Shown: positions 42,454-50,524 of the stretch, in pieces
Layout of the letters: the number at the start of each line of letters is the position of its first letter
How positions within the stretch are numbered: the first letter of the stretch is position 1
DNA from: Sediminibacterium salmoneum NBRC 103935
GTDB taxonomy: Bacteria; Bacteroidota; Bacteroidia; Chitinophagales; Chitinophagaceae
Assembly (NCBI RefSeq): GCF_000511175.1
Contig: NZ_KI866530.1
Location: forward strand, 92,654 to 143,177
Direction of reading: 5' to 3'
DNA length: 50,524 nt
The notes under the pieces: generated by a model
What the model saw: the letters and a program-made list of their open reading frames with translations, nothing else
Database searches by the model: none
Told to the model about the DNA's origin: nothing
Program-made: the position numbers and the translations under genes

Positions 42454-44985
42454 ATGCGGAAAGGGTTGTTCACTTTCATTGTTTTCTGGATCAATTTCCA
42501 AGCATTCGTACGGCCTGAAATCAAGGCACAGGTTAAACCTGCTGAAGCCCCTTTTGTAAAAAAGAATCAGTGGGTAGACAGTTCTCTGGATAAAGAGGGG
42601 TGGAAATATTTTAAGGATCAGTATGTGCAGGATTTTACAGAAGAAGAGGGAGAATCTTTGCCCACAGCTGTTCCTTCTTTACTTCAATCGGGTAAAGATG
42701 TATTCAGTGCATTAACAGGGTTCAGTTTCAGTGTGCGGAGATTTAAACCCAAAGGGCTTTCCAACAGACATTTTTTACAGTTTGTACAGGATATTAATAT
42801 CAGTCAACTGTCCGACGGTAGTATCCCCTGGGCAAGCTGGGGAGGACTCAATGAAGTAACAGGAAACCAACAACTGTTTGCTGGCCTGCGAAATAATGAA
42901 TATCAGTTTGGCGCTGCGGGGAATGCTGTTTTTATGCAGCTGAATGCAGCAAAATTATTTCCTCAGACAACTTTTACGCACAATATCTCTAATCGAAATT
43001 ATCATCATCGGTTTGCCTTTACCAAAGTGTGGAATACAACTAAAACTGGATGGACGATTGCGCATTCCTTTTCTTTTAAATCGGGAAAGGGCGGGCTGTA
43101 TCCGGCTAATTCTTTTGAAGGGATTTCCTATTTTCTTGCCATTGATAAACAGTTTAAAAATCAAAACTGGTCTTTGATTTTGTTCGGTAACCGGCAGTTG
43201 AATACAAGAACTTCTGCAGTTACTGAGGAATTGATACAATTAACAGGGAATAAATTGTATCAGCCTGGATGGGGTTGGTACCAGGGTAATATAAAGCAAG
43301 CCAACTGGCAGTTTCAGCATCAACCTGTTGTAGTATTATCACAATCTTATCAGATTAGTCCGATTGTTAAGCGAGTGAGTTCCTTTCTGTTTAGCAGTGG
43401 AGAGAAATTCAACAGGGGACTGGATTGGTACAATGCTCCGGATCCCAGACCGGATTATTACCGTTACCTGCCCTCTTTTTATAAGGATTCTGTTATGCAA
43501 AATCAGATTACTCATCATTTGCAAAGCCATCCTGAGCAATTACAATTGAATTGGGAAACCATGTATCAAGCGAATCAGCAAAGTACAGCAGAAAAAAGGG
43601 CCAGGTATTTTATAGATGATAAAGTTGAGCGGTCCACCAAACTGGCTTTTAATATCCGTTATCAGATAGATTATAGTTCTTCCCTTAAACTGCTTTTTCA
43701 ATCTCAGTATAAGTGGGAGCGTTATCATTATTTTAAACGCATGCACGATTTAATGGGCGCTGCTTATTCGGTTAACTGGAATCAGTTTGCCGAAGACGAT
43801 CCCAATGCAGGAGTGGCCATACAGAATAATTTGAATCATCCTGATCAATTGCTTCAGGAGGGTGATCAATGGGGATACAATTACAAAATGCATTTGCAGC
43901 AATGGGTAGGGCTGGCACAGCTGGTATATATCTTACCTAAATGGGATTTTTTTACTGCTGTTGAATACAGTAGCACACAATATCAGCGGGAAGGGCTGTA
44001 TAGAAACGGATTGTTTCCCATGCGCTCCTATGGTCCCTCCGAAAAAGAGGGTTTTAAGAACTGGCAAATTAAGTCGGGACTCACTTATAAACTCAATGGA
44101 AGAAACTATGCGTATTTACATGTAATGCTGGCTTCTAAACCACCGCTAGCCAATGATATCTATCTTTCACCCAGAGTAAGTGCACTCAAACATCCTGCTA
44201 TTGAAAATGAATCTTTTCAAATGTTGGAACTGGGATATATACTCAATGCTCCTTCTCTCAGAATACAGTTCAACGGTTATTATCATCAAACAGGTAATGC
44301 CATGGATGTGATGAGTTTTTATCACGATGGATACAGAAACCTGGTTAACTATGCCTTATCAAACATCAGTACAAAAGCATTGGGGCTTGAGTTGAGCGCA
44401 TCCCTTGAATTGCGGGGAGGATTTTCACTAAACTCAGCTATCAGCCTGGGAAAGTTTACCTATAGAGAGCGCCCAATGTATCGAATCATGCCTGACAATG
44501 CTGTATTTGAAACAGAGAAAGGAATGCTTTTCATCAAGGGCTATCCACTGGCAGGAATGCCGGCTTTGGCATTTTATCATGGGCTATCGTATCGGTTAAA
44601 TGGAAATGTATTTTTAAATATCAGTGGTTCATTCCTGGGGCCACAATTTCTGGCGCTGAATCCCTTGCGACGTTCTTCCTCTGCAATCAACAGCATGACT
44701 GCTGCTGAAATAGATAGCTGGACAAATCCCTCTGTTCTCCCTTCCGTTTACATTTCTGATCTGTCTCTGGGATACAGTTTCAGGCTTTACAAAAACAGCA
44801 AGGGCAAGTCTTATGTTTTGCAATGTTTTTTGGGCGTAAACAATTGTTTAAATCAAACTTTCATCACAGGCGGATTTGAACAACTAAGGATGGATTTAAC
44901 CGGACAGGATCTGAATCGGTTTCCCAATAAATATTATTACCGGCAAGGGCCTCTTTATTCATTGAGTTTAAAATGGAAATTATGA
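42454..44985 (+). CDS. TonB-dependent receptor-like outer-membrane beta-barrel
   Basis: The 843-residue protein has a signal region (ending IKAQ), then a plug-like part with VPSLLQSGKDVFSALTGFSF, RRFKPKGLSNRHFLQF and WASWGGLNEVTGN, as in one Bacteroidota group of TonB receptors, and then a long barrel rich in aromatic beta strands that ends in YSLSLKWKL. The carboxypeptidase-regulatory domain usually seen before the plug is absent or very short. The next gene, a DUF5689 lipoprotein, overlaps by 4 bases (ATGA). It may import a product of surface digestion, and the divergent exported phosphatase-fold enzyme suggests nucleic acids or phosphoesters, but that is inference. Confidence 0.88.
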   Translation: MRKGLFTFIVFWINFQAFVRPEIKAQVKPAEAPFVKKNQWVDSSLDKEGWKYFKDQYVQDFTEEEGESLPTAVPSLLQSGKDVFSALTGFSFSVRRFKPKGLSNRHFLQFVQDINISQLSDGSIPWASWGGLNEVTGNQQLFAGLRNNEYQFGAAGNAVFMQLNAAKLFPQTTFTHNISNRNYHHRFAFTKVWNTTKTGWTIAHSFSFKSGKGGLYPANSFEGISYFLAIDKQFKNQNWSLILFGNRQLNTRTSAVTEELIQLTGNKLYQPGWGWYQGNIKQANWQFQHQPVVVLSQSYQISPIVKRVSSFLFSSGEKFNRGLDWYNAPDPRPDYYRYLPSFYKDSVMQNQITHHLQSHPEQLQLNWETMYQANQQSTAEKRARYFIDDKVERSTKLAFNIRYQIDYSSSLKLLFQSQYKWERYHYFKRMHDLMGAAYSVNWNQFAEDDPNAGVAIQNNLNHPDQLLQEGDQWGYNYKMHLQQWVGLAQLVYILPKWDFFTAVEYSSTQYQREGLYRNGLFPMRSYGPSEKEGFKNWQIKSGLTYKLNGRNYAYLHVMLASKPPLANDIYLSPRVSALKHPAIENESFQMLELGYILNAPSLRIQFNGYYHQTGNAMDVMSFYHDGYRNLVNYALSNISTKALGLELSASLELRGGFSLNSAISLGKFTYRERPMYRIMPDNAVFETEKGMLFIKGYPLAGMPALAFYHGLSYRLNGNVFLNISGSFLGPQFLALNPLRRSSSAINSMTAAEIDSWTNPSVLPSVYISDLSLGYSFRLYKNSKGKSYVLQCFLGVNNCLNQTFITGGFEQLRMDLTGQDLNRFPNKYYYRQGPLYSLSLKWKL

Positions 44986-46328
44986 ATCAGGGTTATGTAC
45001 AAAAAATGAATCAGCTGTTTTTCTTTTTGTTTGTTTGCTGCTGGGCCTGCACCAGAAACAGGGAAGTGCCTCCCTCTTCTGTTAGGGCTACCGAGCTTGT
45101 GAATACTTCATTAAAGGGTATTTACAATACCCATATTGCAGGAAATGCAGAGCAGTTTATTAACAATGAAGTCATTACAGGAATTGTAACTGCAAACGAT
45201 GCTACGGACAATTTTTATAAGTCCATTGTTATTCAGGATAGTACCGCAGCCGTTACGATTAAACTGGATGGCTTCAGTTTGTCAGCCTTATATCCAATTG
45301 GTTTGAGGGTTGTTGTTAAGTTGAATGGAATGTGGATGGGAGAGTATGGTGGCATGTTGCAACTGGGTGGTGGAATAGACAGGTCCGATCCCCAGTTCCC
45401 CTCTATTCTTCCATTGCCAGCGTCATTGTTTCAGAAGCATATTGTTCCTGTGGATATTCAGAAAATGCCTGAACCTTTAGAGGTTGGTTATGATCAGTTA
45501 CATGATTCGCTGCACAGCAGACTGGTTAAGCTTAATCAGATTCAGTTTGCAGAGAATGATACTGCTTCTTATCTGGGTGATTGGATTAATAAAGCCACCA
45601 ATAGTTTGTCGCTTAAATATTGTACCGGTGGAACCGTTTATTTAAGAACCAGTGGCTTCGCCAAATTTGCAAAACAAAAATCCCCTAAGGGAAGTGGAAG
45701 CATCATTGGAATTTATTCTGAGTTTGGCTCGCAGCGTCAATTGATGATACGAGATACAAGTGATATGTTTTTTGTAGTTAGTAGATGCAATAGCAATAAT
45801 GGAAACAATTTATTTTTTGAAGATTTTGAGCAGTATCCCATTCAATCCACCGTATCCATTCCGCTTTGGCAGAATATTCCTGAACTGGCTAAACAGGATT
45901 TTCAGATTCAGCAATTTCAGCAAAATTCATTTGCTTCGGTAACCGCCCTGGGTTCACAGGAATCAGCCATTTGCAGCTGGCTCATATTACCCCCTCTGCA
46001 ATTGAATAATAGTACCAATGAGCAACTAAGCTTTTTAACAAGGGATGCATTTGACAATGGAGCATCCCTGGAAGTATTGTTATCTGCCAATTACGACGGT
46101 AAGGGTCAGCCCTGGAAAGCCAAATGGCAGCCATTGAAAGCCAATATTGCCAATGGGGCCAGAAACGGAATAGGTGCCAGCTGGGTTAAATCGGGTAATA
46201 TTTCTTTGCATGGTTTTAAGGGGCAGGTTTATATTGGATTTCGTTATACCGGTTCTGATCCGGCCAGTTCAACAGGGAAAAGAAATACCAACTTCTGGGT
46301 AGATGATGTTAAAATTTCAGGTCAATAA
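44982..46328 (+). CDS. DUF5689-type surface lipoprotein
   Basis: The start overlaps the receptor stop (ATGA), so ATG at 44982 is preferred; ATG at 45006 would give a shorter leader. The leader LFFFLFVCCWAC is followed by a lipidation cysteine. Residues of about 40-260 look like the DUF5689 oligonucleotide-binding fold (ITGIVTANDATDNFYKSIVIQD, VVVKLNGMWMGEYGGMLQLGG). The last 160 residues (FFEDFEQYP, then WVDDVKISG) resemble a choice-of-anchor J adhesion domain. DUF5689 is known in exported proteins linked to nucleases. The lipid anchor and the coupling to the TonB receptor suggest a surface complex. Confidence 0.85.
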   Translation: MNQGYVQKMNQLFFFLFVCCWACTRNREVPPSSVRATELVNTSLKGIYNTHIAGNAEQFINNEVITGIVTANDATDNFYKSIVIQDSTAAVTIKLDGFSLSALYPIGLRVVVKLNGMWMGEYGGMLQLGGGIDRSDPQFPSILPLPASLFQKHIVPVDIQKMPEPLEVGYDQLHDSLHSRLVKLNQIQFAENDTASYLGDWINKATNSLSLKYCTGGTVYLRTSGFAKFAKQKSPKGSGSIIGIYSEFGSQRQLMIRDTSDMFFVVSRCNSNNGNNLFFEDFEQYPIQSTVSIPLWQNIPELAKQDFQIQQFQQNSFASVTALGSQESAICSWLILPPLQLNNSTNEQLSFLTRDAFDNGASLEVLLSANYDGKGQPWKAKWQPLKANIANGARNGIGASWVKSGNISLHGFKGQVYIGFRYTGSDPASSTGKRNTNFWVDDVKISGQ

Positions 46329-46382
46329 AGCCTTTATTAGCTGAAACCCTTATTGTATATGGATTTTTGTTAACTTAGTACT

Positions 46383-47507
46383 ATGTTAACCGCAACCGAT
46401 TTAACGGGAGAGGAAACGCAAGACAAAAAAAATCCAAGATTCCTCCTGCTCATGCTGGCGCTATTTATCATGGCCGGTATTGGGTATGCTGCGTTCTGGT
46501 GGATCCAACAGAAAGAAAAAATTGTCCCAATAGTTAAAGAGGAACAGGTGGTAGATGAGTCTGCTCAGGCCTGGTACGAAGAACAGCGTAAGTTGATGGA
46601 AGCACAGATGAATATTGCGCCGCTTACAGATTCAGCCAATAATAATGACTCTACTCTACAAGCATCTGTTCCGCAGAGTGATTCTGTTGCAATTGAAGCA
46701 AGTACAGCAAAGGCAGAACCGATTGATATTAGAGAACGGACTCCGGAAGTAGCGCCAGCAATTGCGAAACCTTCAATTACAAAACCAGCTGCAGTTGAAC
46801 CCGCAGCGGCAAGACCAACAGTAACCAAACCCGCTATGGTTGAACCTTCCGTGGTAAAGCCAACAGTAACCAAAGCCCTGGAGCCCAGACCTGCAGAACC
46901 CAAGCCCACTCGTATCAGAGAATCTTATCCCTCTGAAAATAGTGAAAGGGTAGAAGCTCCGCGAAGAAAAACAGAAAGAAAAGTAGACGACAATGTCAGG
47001 AATAAGTCTGCTGTTCAATACTGGGACGAGCAGACTATTCAGCAAACCTATAACGGCAGTATTCCCCCAACCAACAATCGCAGACCTGCCAATCAGTATA
47101 ATTATTCAGAACCAATTGATAAGAATGCTGCTTATCAGGAATCCAGATATGATAAGTCAGAAAGAACGGATTCGCGATCGGAGCGGAATGCGGTAAAAGC
47201 AGAGCCTAAACCCTTAGCACAACCCAAAAATGATTTCTCTTCCGTAATGATTACCCGCGATGAACTGGAAGAATTTATGCGTCAGTTTCCTTATAAAAAA
47301 ACCACCATTCAGTTTGTTACTTATAACAGACCTACAGAAGGAACGGAAGCCATTAAAGCCCAGATTATTCAATTTCTGAAACAACAGGGCTATACCGATA
47401 TTGAAGTCAATTGGAATATCTGGCTAGACCATACCCCGGTAAGGGAAGTACATTACGGGAAATATGGATTAACCGGGGCTTGTTTTTATATCCCAGTCCT
47501 TAAATAG
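46383..47507 (+). CDS. TonB-shaped membrane protein with Pro-rich linker, unknown C-domain
   Basis: I do not recognise the family. The 374-residue protein has a short N-terminus, one membrane segment at about residues 20-41 (LLLMLALFIM and on), then a long periplasmic linker. In residues 121-176 prolines recur, and from 140 to 160 they occur every fifth residue (P140, 145, 150, 155, 160), mostly preceded by Glu, Arg or Lys. Residues 177-280 are charged and disordered. The C-terminal 90 residues form a compact domain (RDELEEFMRQFPYKKTT, IQFLKQQGYTDIEV) that lacks the TonB C-terminal signature. The shape is TonB-like, next to a TonB-type receptor. Confidence 0.75.
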   Translation: MLTATDLTGEETQDKKNPRFLLLMLALFIMAGIGYAAFWWIQQKEKIVPIVKEEQVVDESAQAWYEEQRKLMEAQMNIAPLTDSANNNDSTLQASVPQSDSVAIEASTAKAEPIDIRERTPEVAPAIAKPSITKPAAVEPAAARPTVTKPAMVEPSVVKPTVTKALEPRPAEPKPTRIRESYPSENSERVEAPRRKTERKVDDNVRNKSAVQYWDEQTIQQTYNGSIPPTNNRRPANQYNYSEPIDKNAAYQESRYDKSERTDSRSERNAVKAEPKPLAQPKNDFSSVMITRDELEEFMRQFPYKKTTIQFVTYNRPTEGTEAIKAQIIQFLKQQGYTDIEVNWNIWLDHTPVREVHYGKYGLTGACFYIPVLK

Positions 47508-47556
47508 ACAAAATCTGTCAAAATTTTCCTTTTTAAAACACGGGAACTCCTTTATT

Positions 47557-47569
47557 TGACATCCTGTCA
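47557..47569. promoter_or_regulatory. TGACA-N3-TGTCA dyad upstream of htpG
   Basis: TGACA at 47557-47561 and TGTCA at 47565-47569 form a perfect short inverted repeat about 52 bases before the htpG start. It overlaps TTGACA. It might be a heat-shock operator, but it is short and may be chance. Confidence 0.3.
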
Positions 47570-47620
47570 GCGGTTCTTCATTTGGTACTTTCTTTGCTAA
47601 TTCATGGAAAAAACATTGAT

Positions 47621-49480
47621 ATGCAAAAAGGACAGATACGCGTACAAACGGAAAACATCTTCCCGATTATTAAGAAATTTCTTTACAGTGATCACGAAAT
47701 CTTCCTAAGAGAACTGGTAAGTAATGCTACCGATGCTACCCAGAAAATCAAGACCCTTTCTTCCATTGGAGAAGCAAAGGGTGAATTAGGGGATTTGCGC
47801 ATTGATGTTATATTGGATGCAAAAGAGAAAACCATCACCATTGAAGACCGTGGGGTGGGAATGACCAAAGAAGAAGTTGACAAATACCTGAATCAGGTGG
47901 CTTTTAGTGGTGCGGAAGAATTTTTGACCAAGTACAAGGATGCCAATATTATCGGACATTTTGGATTGGGTTTCTATAGTGCTTTTATGGTGGCTTCCAA
48001 AGTAGAGGTAATTACCCAGAGTTATCAGGATGATGCTGCTACTGTTTACTGGAGTTGCGATGGCAGCCCTGAATTTGAATTGTACGAAGTTGAAAAAAAG
48101 CAAAGAGGCACACGGATTATTTTGCACGTAAATGAAGAGAGTGCAGAATTTCTGGATGCGTTTAAATTAAAAGGTATCCTTGAAAAATTCTGTAAGTTCC
48201 TTCCTGTTCCTATTTACTTCAAAGATCAAAATGAAGAAGTAAAAAAGGAAGATGAAATAACAGAAGAAAAATCCATAAACAATACCAACCCAATCTGGGT
48301 TAAGAAGCCTAATGAATTAACCAAGGAGGATTACGAAAAATTCTATCGTGAATTGTATCCATTTGGCGAAACACCATTATTCTGGATTCACCTGAATGTG
48401 GATTATCCATTCAATCTTACAGGCGTTTTATATTTCCCTAAAATCAAGCAGAGCTACGAAATTCAGAAGGACAAAATTCAGTTGTATTGCAACCAGGTTT
48501 TTGTAACGGATGAAGTAAAAGACATAGTGCCAGAATTTCTGATGTTGTTACATGGTGTAATTGACAGCCCGGATATTCCGTTGAACGTGAGCAGAAGTTA
48601 CTTACAGGGTGATCCTAATGTTAGAAAAATCAATGCACATATCACCAAGAAAGTAGCCGACAAACTGGAAGAAATTTTCAGAAACGAACGTGCTGAATTC
48701 GAACAAAAATGGGAGAGCCTGGGCTTGTTTGTTAAGTATGGTATGATGACCGATGACAAGTTTCTGGAAAAGGCAAACAAGTTTCTGGTAATGGAAAATG
48801 TAGATGGCAAGTTCTTCACTTTGGATGAATACAAAGCAGCTACAGAAGCCACTCAGAAAAACAAAGAAGGTAAACATATTGTATTGTACACTACCAATCC
48901 GGTTCAGCAGGACGCCTATGTGCAGGCATGTAAGGCCAAAGGATATGAAGTAGTTAAAATGGAAACCCTTGTAGATGCCGCATTCCTGAATACCATGGAA
49001 ATGAAATGGGAGAACATCAGTTTCGTAAGAGTAGATGCGGATATTGTAGACAATCTGATAGACAAGCAGGAAAGCAATGAGTCTGTTTTGTCTAAAGAGG
49101 AAACCGAACAGCTAAAGAATTTATTCACGCTTCAGATTCCTGAACTACACGTAACCACGGAAGTAAAAGGATTAAGTACAGATACTCCTCCGGTGATTGC
49201 TACCAGACCAGAGTTTATGCGACGTATGAAAGATATGGGTGCTGCAGGTGGCGGCATGACTGCTTTTTATGCCCAAATGCCCGATGAAGTAACTTTAACG
49301 GTGAACGGAAACCATCCGGTGTTTCAGACGATCCTGAAAGAATCCAATGAAGCTGTTAAGACCAATCAGGTAAGAAACCTGGCAGATCTGGCTTTGTTGT
49401 CTCAGGGGTTACTGAAGGGAGCAGAACTGACGAATTTTATTAATCGTTCTGTACAGATGATGCAGGGAGGAGGTCAATAA
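47621..49480 (+). CDS. htpG: Molecular chaperone HtpG (Hsp90)
   Basis: From the ATG at 47621 the protein is 619 residues and begins MQKGQIRVQTENIFPIIKKFLYSDHEIFLREL, as HtpG does; a TTG at 47582 only lengthens the frame. The ATP site is clear: ELVSNATDATQKI near residue 32, EDRGVGMTKEEV near 80 and GHFGLGFYSAFMVA near 115. The middle and C-terminal dimer domains follow. The stop lies 41 bases inside the convergent recJ gene, an unusual 3' overlap. It is probably transcribed alone. Confidence 0.97.
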   Translation: MQKGQIRVQTENIFPIIKKFLYSDHEIFLRELVSNATDATQKIKTLSSIGEAKGELGDLRIDVILDAKEKTITIEDRGVGMTKEEVDKYLNQVAFSGAEEFLTKYKDANIIGHFGLGFYSAFMVASKVEVITQSYQDDAATVYWSCDGSPEFELYEVEKKQRGTRIILHVNEESAEFLDAFKLKGILEKFCKFLPVPIYFKDQNEEVKKEDEITEEKSINNTNPIWVKKPNELTKEDYEKFYRELYPFGETPLFWIHLNVDYPFNLTGVLYFPKIKQSYEIQKDKIQLYCNQVFVTDEVKDIVPEFLMLLHGVIDSPDIPLNVSRSYLQGDPNVRKINAHITKKVADKLEEIFRNERAEFEQKWESLGLFVKYGMMTDDKFLEKANKFLVMENVDGKFFTLDEYKAATEATQKNKEGKHIVLYTTNPVQQDAYVQACKAKGYEVVKMETLVDAAFLNTMEMKWENISFVRVDADIVDNLIDKQESNESVLSKEETEQLKNLFTLQIPELHVTTEVKGLSTDTPPVIATRPEFMRRMKDMGAAGGGMTAFYAQMPDEVTLTVNGNHPVFQTILKESNEAVKTNQVRNLADLALLSQGLLKGAELTNFINRSVQMMQGGGQ

Positions 49481-50524
49481 CTTTTAGTTGCAAACTGGTA
49501 TTTCCTTGCCATTCATTTTCATCAATGGTAAATACCAGATCAACAGGCTGATTATTTTGTAGGTGTATCATTTTTTCTCCCAGATTGAATCCAATCCCGG
49601 ATAAAATTTTATCACCTTGTTTCACTACAACACGAAGATGCAGGTCTTTTACCACTTTGGAATAGCCTGCATCTTTTACATTTCTGGCAATGAATACAGG
49701 TTTCATATTATCGGGTCCAAAGGGCTCCATCTGCCTGATGATATTGTGAAATTTTTCTGTAATGTCTGCAAATTGAATCTCAGCATTGATAACAATTTCC
49801 GGGATGAGCAGTTCTGGTGTTATAGTGTTTGCAACCACCTCTTCAAATGCCTTCTTGAAATTTTCAATCTGATCAATTGCAAGCGTCATGCCTGCTGCTG
49901 CAAAATGTCCGCCATATCCTAACAGGTATTGTCTGCAGGCATGTACTGCCTCGTACAAATTAAAACCCGCAACACTTCTTGCACTTCCTGCTGCATATTC
50001 ACCACTACGGGTAAGGATGATGGTGGGTCGGTAATAGGTTTCAATTAATCTGCTTGCTACAATTCCTACAACCCCTTTATGCCATTTTTCATTGTATAAT
50101 ACCGTTGTCTTTTTTTGGTCGTTTAAAGGATCTGCCTTTAGCATTTCCATTGCATCTATGGTAATGGATGCATCTGCTTCTCTTCTGTCTGAATTGTCAC
50201 TATGTAATAGTTGTGCTAATGCAGTTGCCTGTGCGGAATCTTTCTCTATAAATAACTGAACTGCTTTTTTAGCATCATCCATTCTGCCTGCTGCATTTAC
50301 CCTTGGTGCAATAACAAAAACAAGATTTGTTAAACTCATAGGTGTTTTTGCATTGGCCAGTTCCATCAATGCTTTGATGCCTATAGAGGGGTTGCTATTT
50401 ACTTTTTGTAAACCCCAGTAGGCAAGTGTTCTGTTTTCGCCGGTTACCGGAACAATATCTGCTGCTATGGCAATGGAAACCAAATCCAGGTATTGCAGGT
50501 ACTGCTCTTCAGGTAAACCAAGTT
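49440..50524 (-). CDS. recJ: Single-stranded-DNA exonuclease RecJ, C-terminal part
   Basis: The gene enters from the right edge; about 361 C-terminal residues are visible, starting LGLPEEQYLQYLDL just inside the window. The DHH family marks here include IVPVTGENR, the NAAGRMDDA motif near the middle and GYGGHFAAAGMT, followed by the C-terminal OB-type domain. RecJ chews single-stranded DNA 5' to 3' in recombination and mismatch repair. The N-terminal catalytic DHH motif lies outside the window. Its last 41 bases overlap htpG in the opposite sense. Confidence 0.95.
   Translation of the reverse strand, partial: LGLPEEQYLQYLDLVSIAIAADIVPVTGENRTLAYWGLQKVNSNPSIGIKALMELANAKTPMSLTNLVFVIAPRVNAAGRMDDAKKAVQLFIEKDSAQATALAQLLHSDNSDRREADASITIDAMEMLKADPLNDQKKTTVLYNEKWHKGVVGIVASRLIETYYRPTIILTRSGEYAAGSARSVAGFNLYEAVHACRQYLLGYGGHFAAAGMTLAIDQIENFKKAFEEVVANTITPELLIPEIVINAEIQFADITEKFHNIIRQMEPFGPDNMKPVFIARNVKDAGYSKVVKDLHLRVVVKQGDKILSGIGFNLGEKMIHLQNNQPVDLVFTIDENEWQGNTSLQLKVIDLLPASSVQND

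Noticed and set aside
46503..46910. The Pro-rich protein as TonB itself
   Set aside because: The C-domain lacks the TonB signature residues; only the overall shape agrees.
1..50524. Prophage, insertion sequence, CRISPR or defence island
   Set aside because: No transposase, integrase, phage structural gene, direct-repeat array or toxin-antitoxin pair could be seen.

Overview
The window looks like chromosome of a Bacteroidota bacterium, most likely of the Chitinophagaceae/Sphingobacteriia side. The reasons are a long SecA (about 1,106 aa) with a zinc-binding tail, a SusC/SusD outer-membrane pair, other TonB-dependent receptor and DUF5689-type surface genes, a glycine-rich RRM protein, WG-repeat proteins, and promoters of the Bacteroidota type (TTTG, about 18-20 bases, TAnnTTTG). 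The genome is AT-rich and gene-dense. I see no prophage, insertion sequence, integrase or CRISPR array.

Layout. 1-4069: a membrane-protein gene cut by the left edge, divergent from secA. 4099-4773: an unknown secreted protein on the minus strand. 4865-12232: a plus-strand run of housekeeping genes (deoC, a SPOR protein, an M20 amidohydrolase, a malic enzyme-phosphotransacetylase fusion, an MlaE permease, a DUF4442 protein, a beta-CASP metallo-hydrolase). 12293-22688: a compact molybdenum cassette that holds a periplasmic two-subunit molybdo-hydroxylase, its cytochrome c, XdhC, a MocA-type nucleotidyltransferase and almost the whole molybdopterin pathway (MoaA, MoeA, MoaD, MoeB-rhodanese, MoaE, a MoaC-MogA fusion), with a TauE/SafE permease in the middle. 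22683-28366: an SRAP protein, a SusC/SusD pair and a small lipoprotein. 28548-28619: tRNA-Glu. 28758-32434: gap, pgk, an aldo/keto reductase and an RRM protein. 32679-36851: two tandem WG-repeat secreted proteins. 36934-38093: rplI, rpsR and rpsF. 38212-42283: a TlpA-like thioredoxin protein, an unknown secreted protein and an exported endonuclease/exonuclease/phosphatase protein. 42454-47507: a TonB-dependent receptor, a DUF5689 lipoprotein and a TonB-shaped membrane protein. 47621-50524: htpG, then recJ, which is cut by the right edge.

How the genes fit together. The molybdenum cassette reads as a self-contained unit: MoaA and MoaC make cPMP; MoaD/MoaE with MoeB make molybdopterin; MogA/MoeA insert molybdenum; the MocA-like protein would make the cytosine dinucleotide form; XdhC delivers it; and the Tat-exported large subunit with its 2Fe-2S partner would pass electrons to the adjacent cytochrome c. 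The TonB receptor, DUF5689 lipoprotein and divergent exported phosphatase/nuclease-fold protein could form a surface scavenging system.

The most notable signals are: (i) an 18-bp dyad with identical half-sites and spacing, ATACCG-N6-CGGTAT, found in the promoter region of deoC and again before the first WG-repeat gene; (ii) three otherwise well-conserved genes (xdhC, moaA, the first WG gene) that change frame exactly at A or T tracts, two of them at classical -1 slippery heptamers in the right phase; (iii) a perfect 17-bp hairpin that abuts the start codon of the TlpA-like gene. The frame changes could be recoding, real mutation or sequencing error, and the sequence alone cannot decide.
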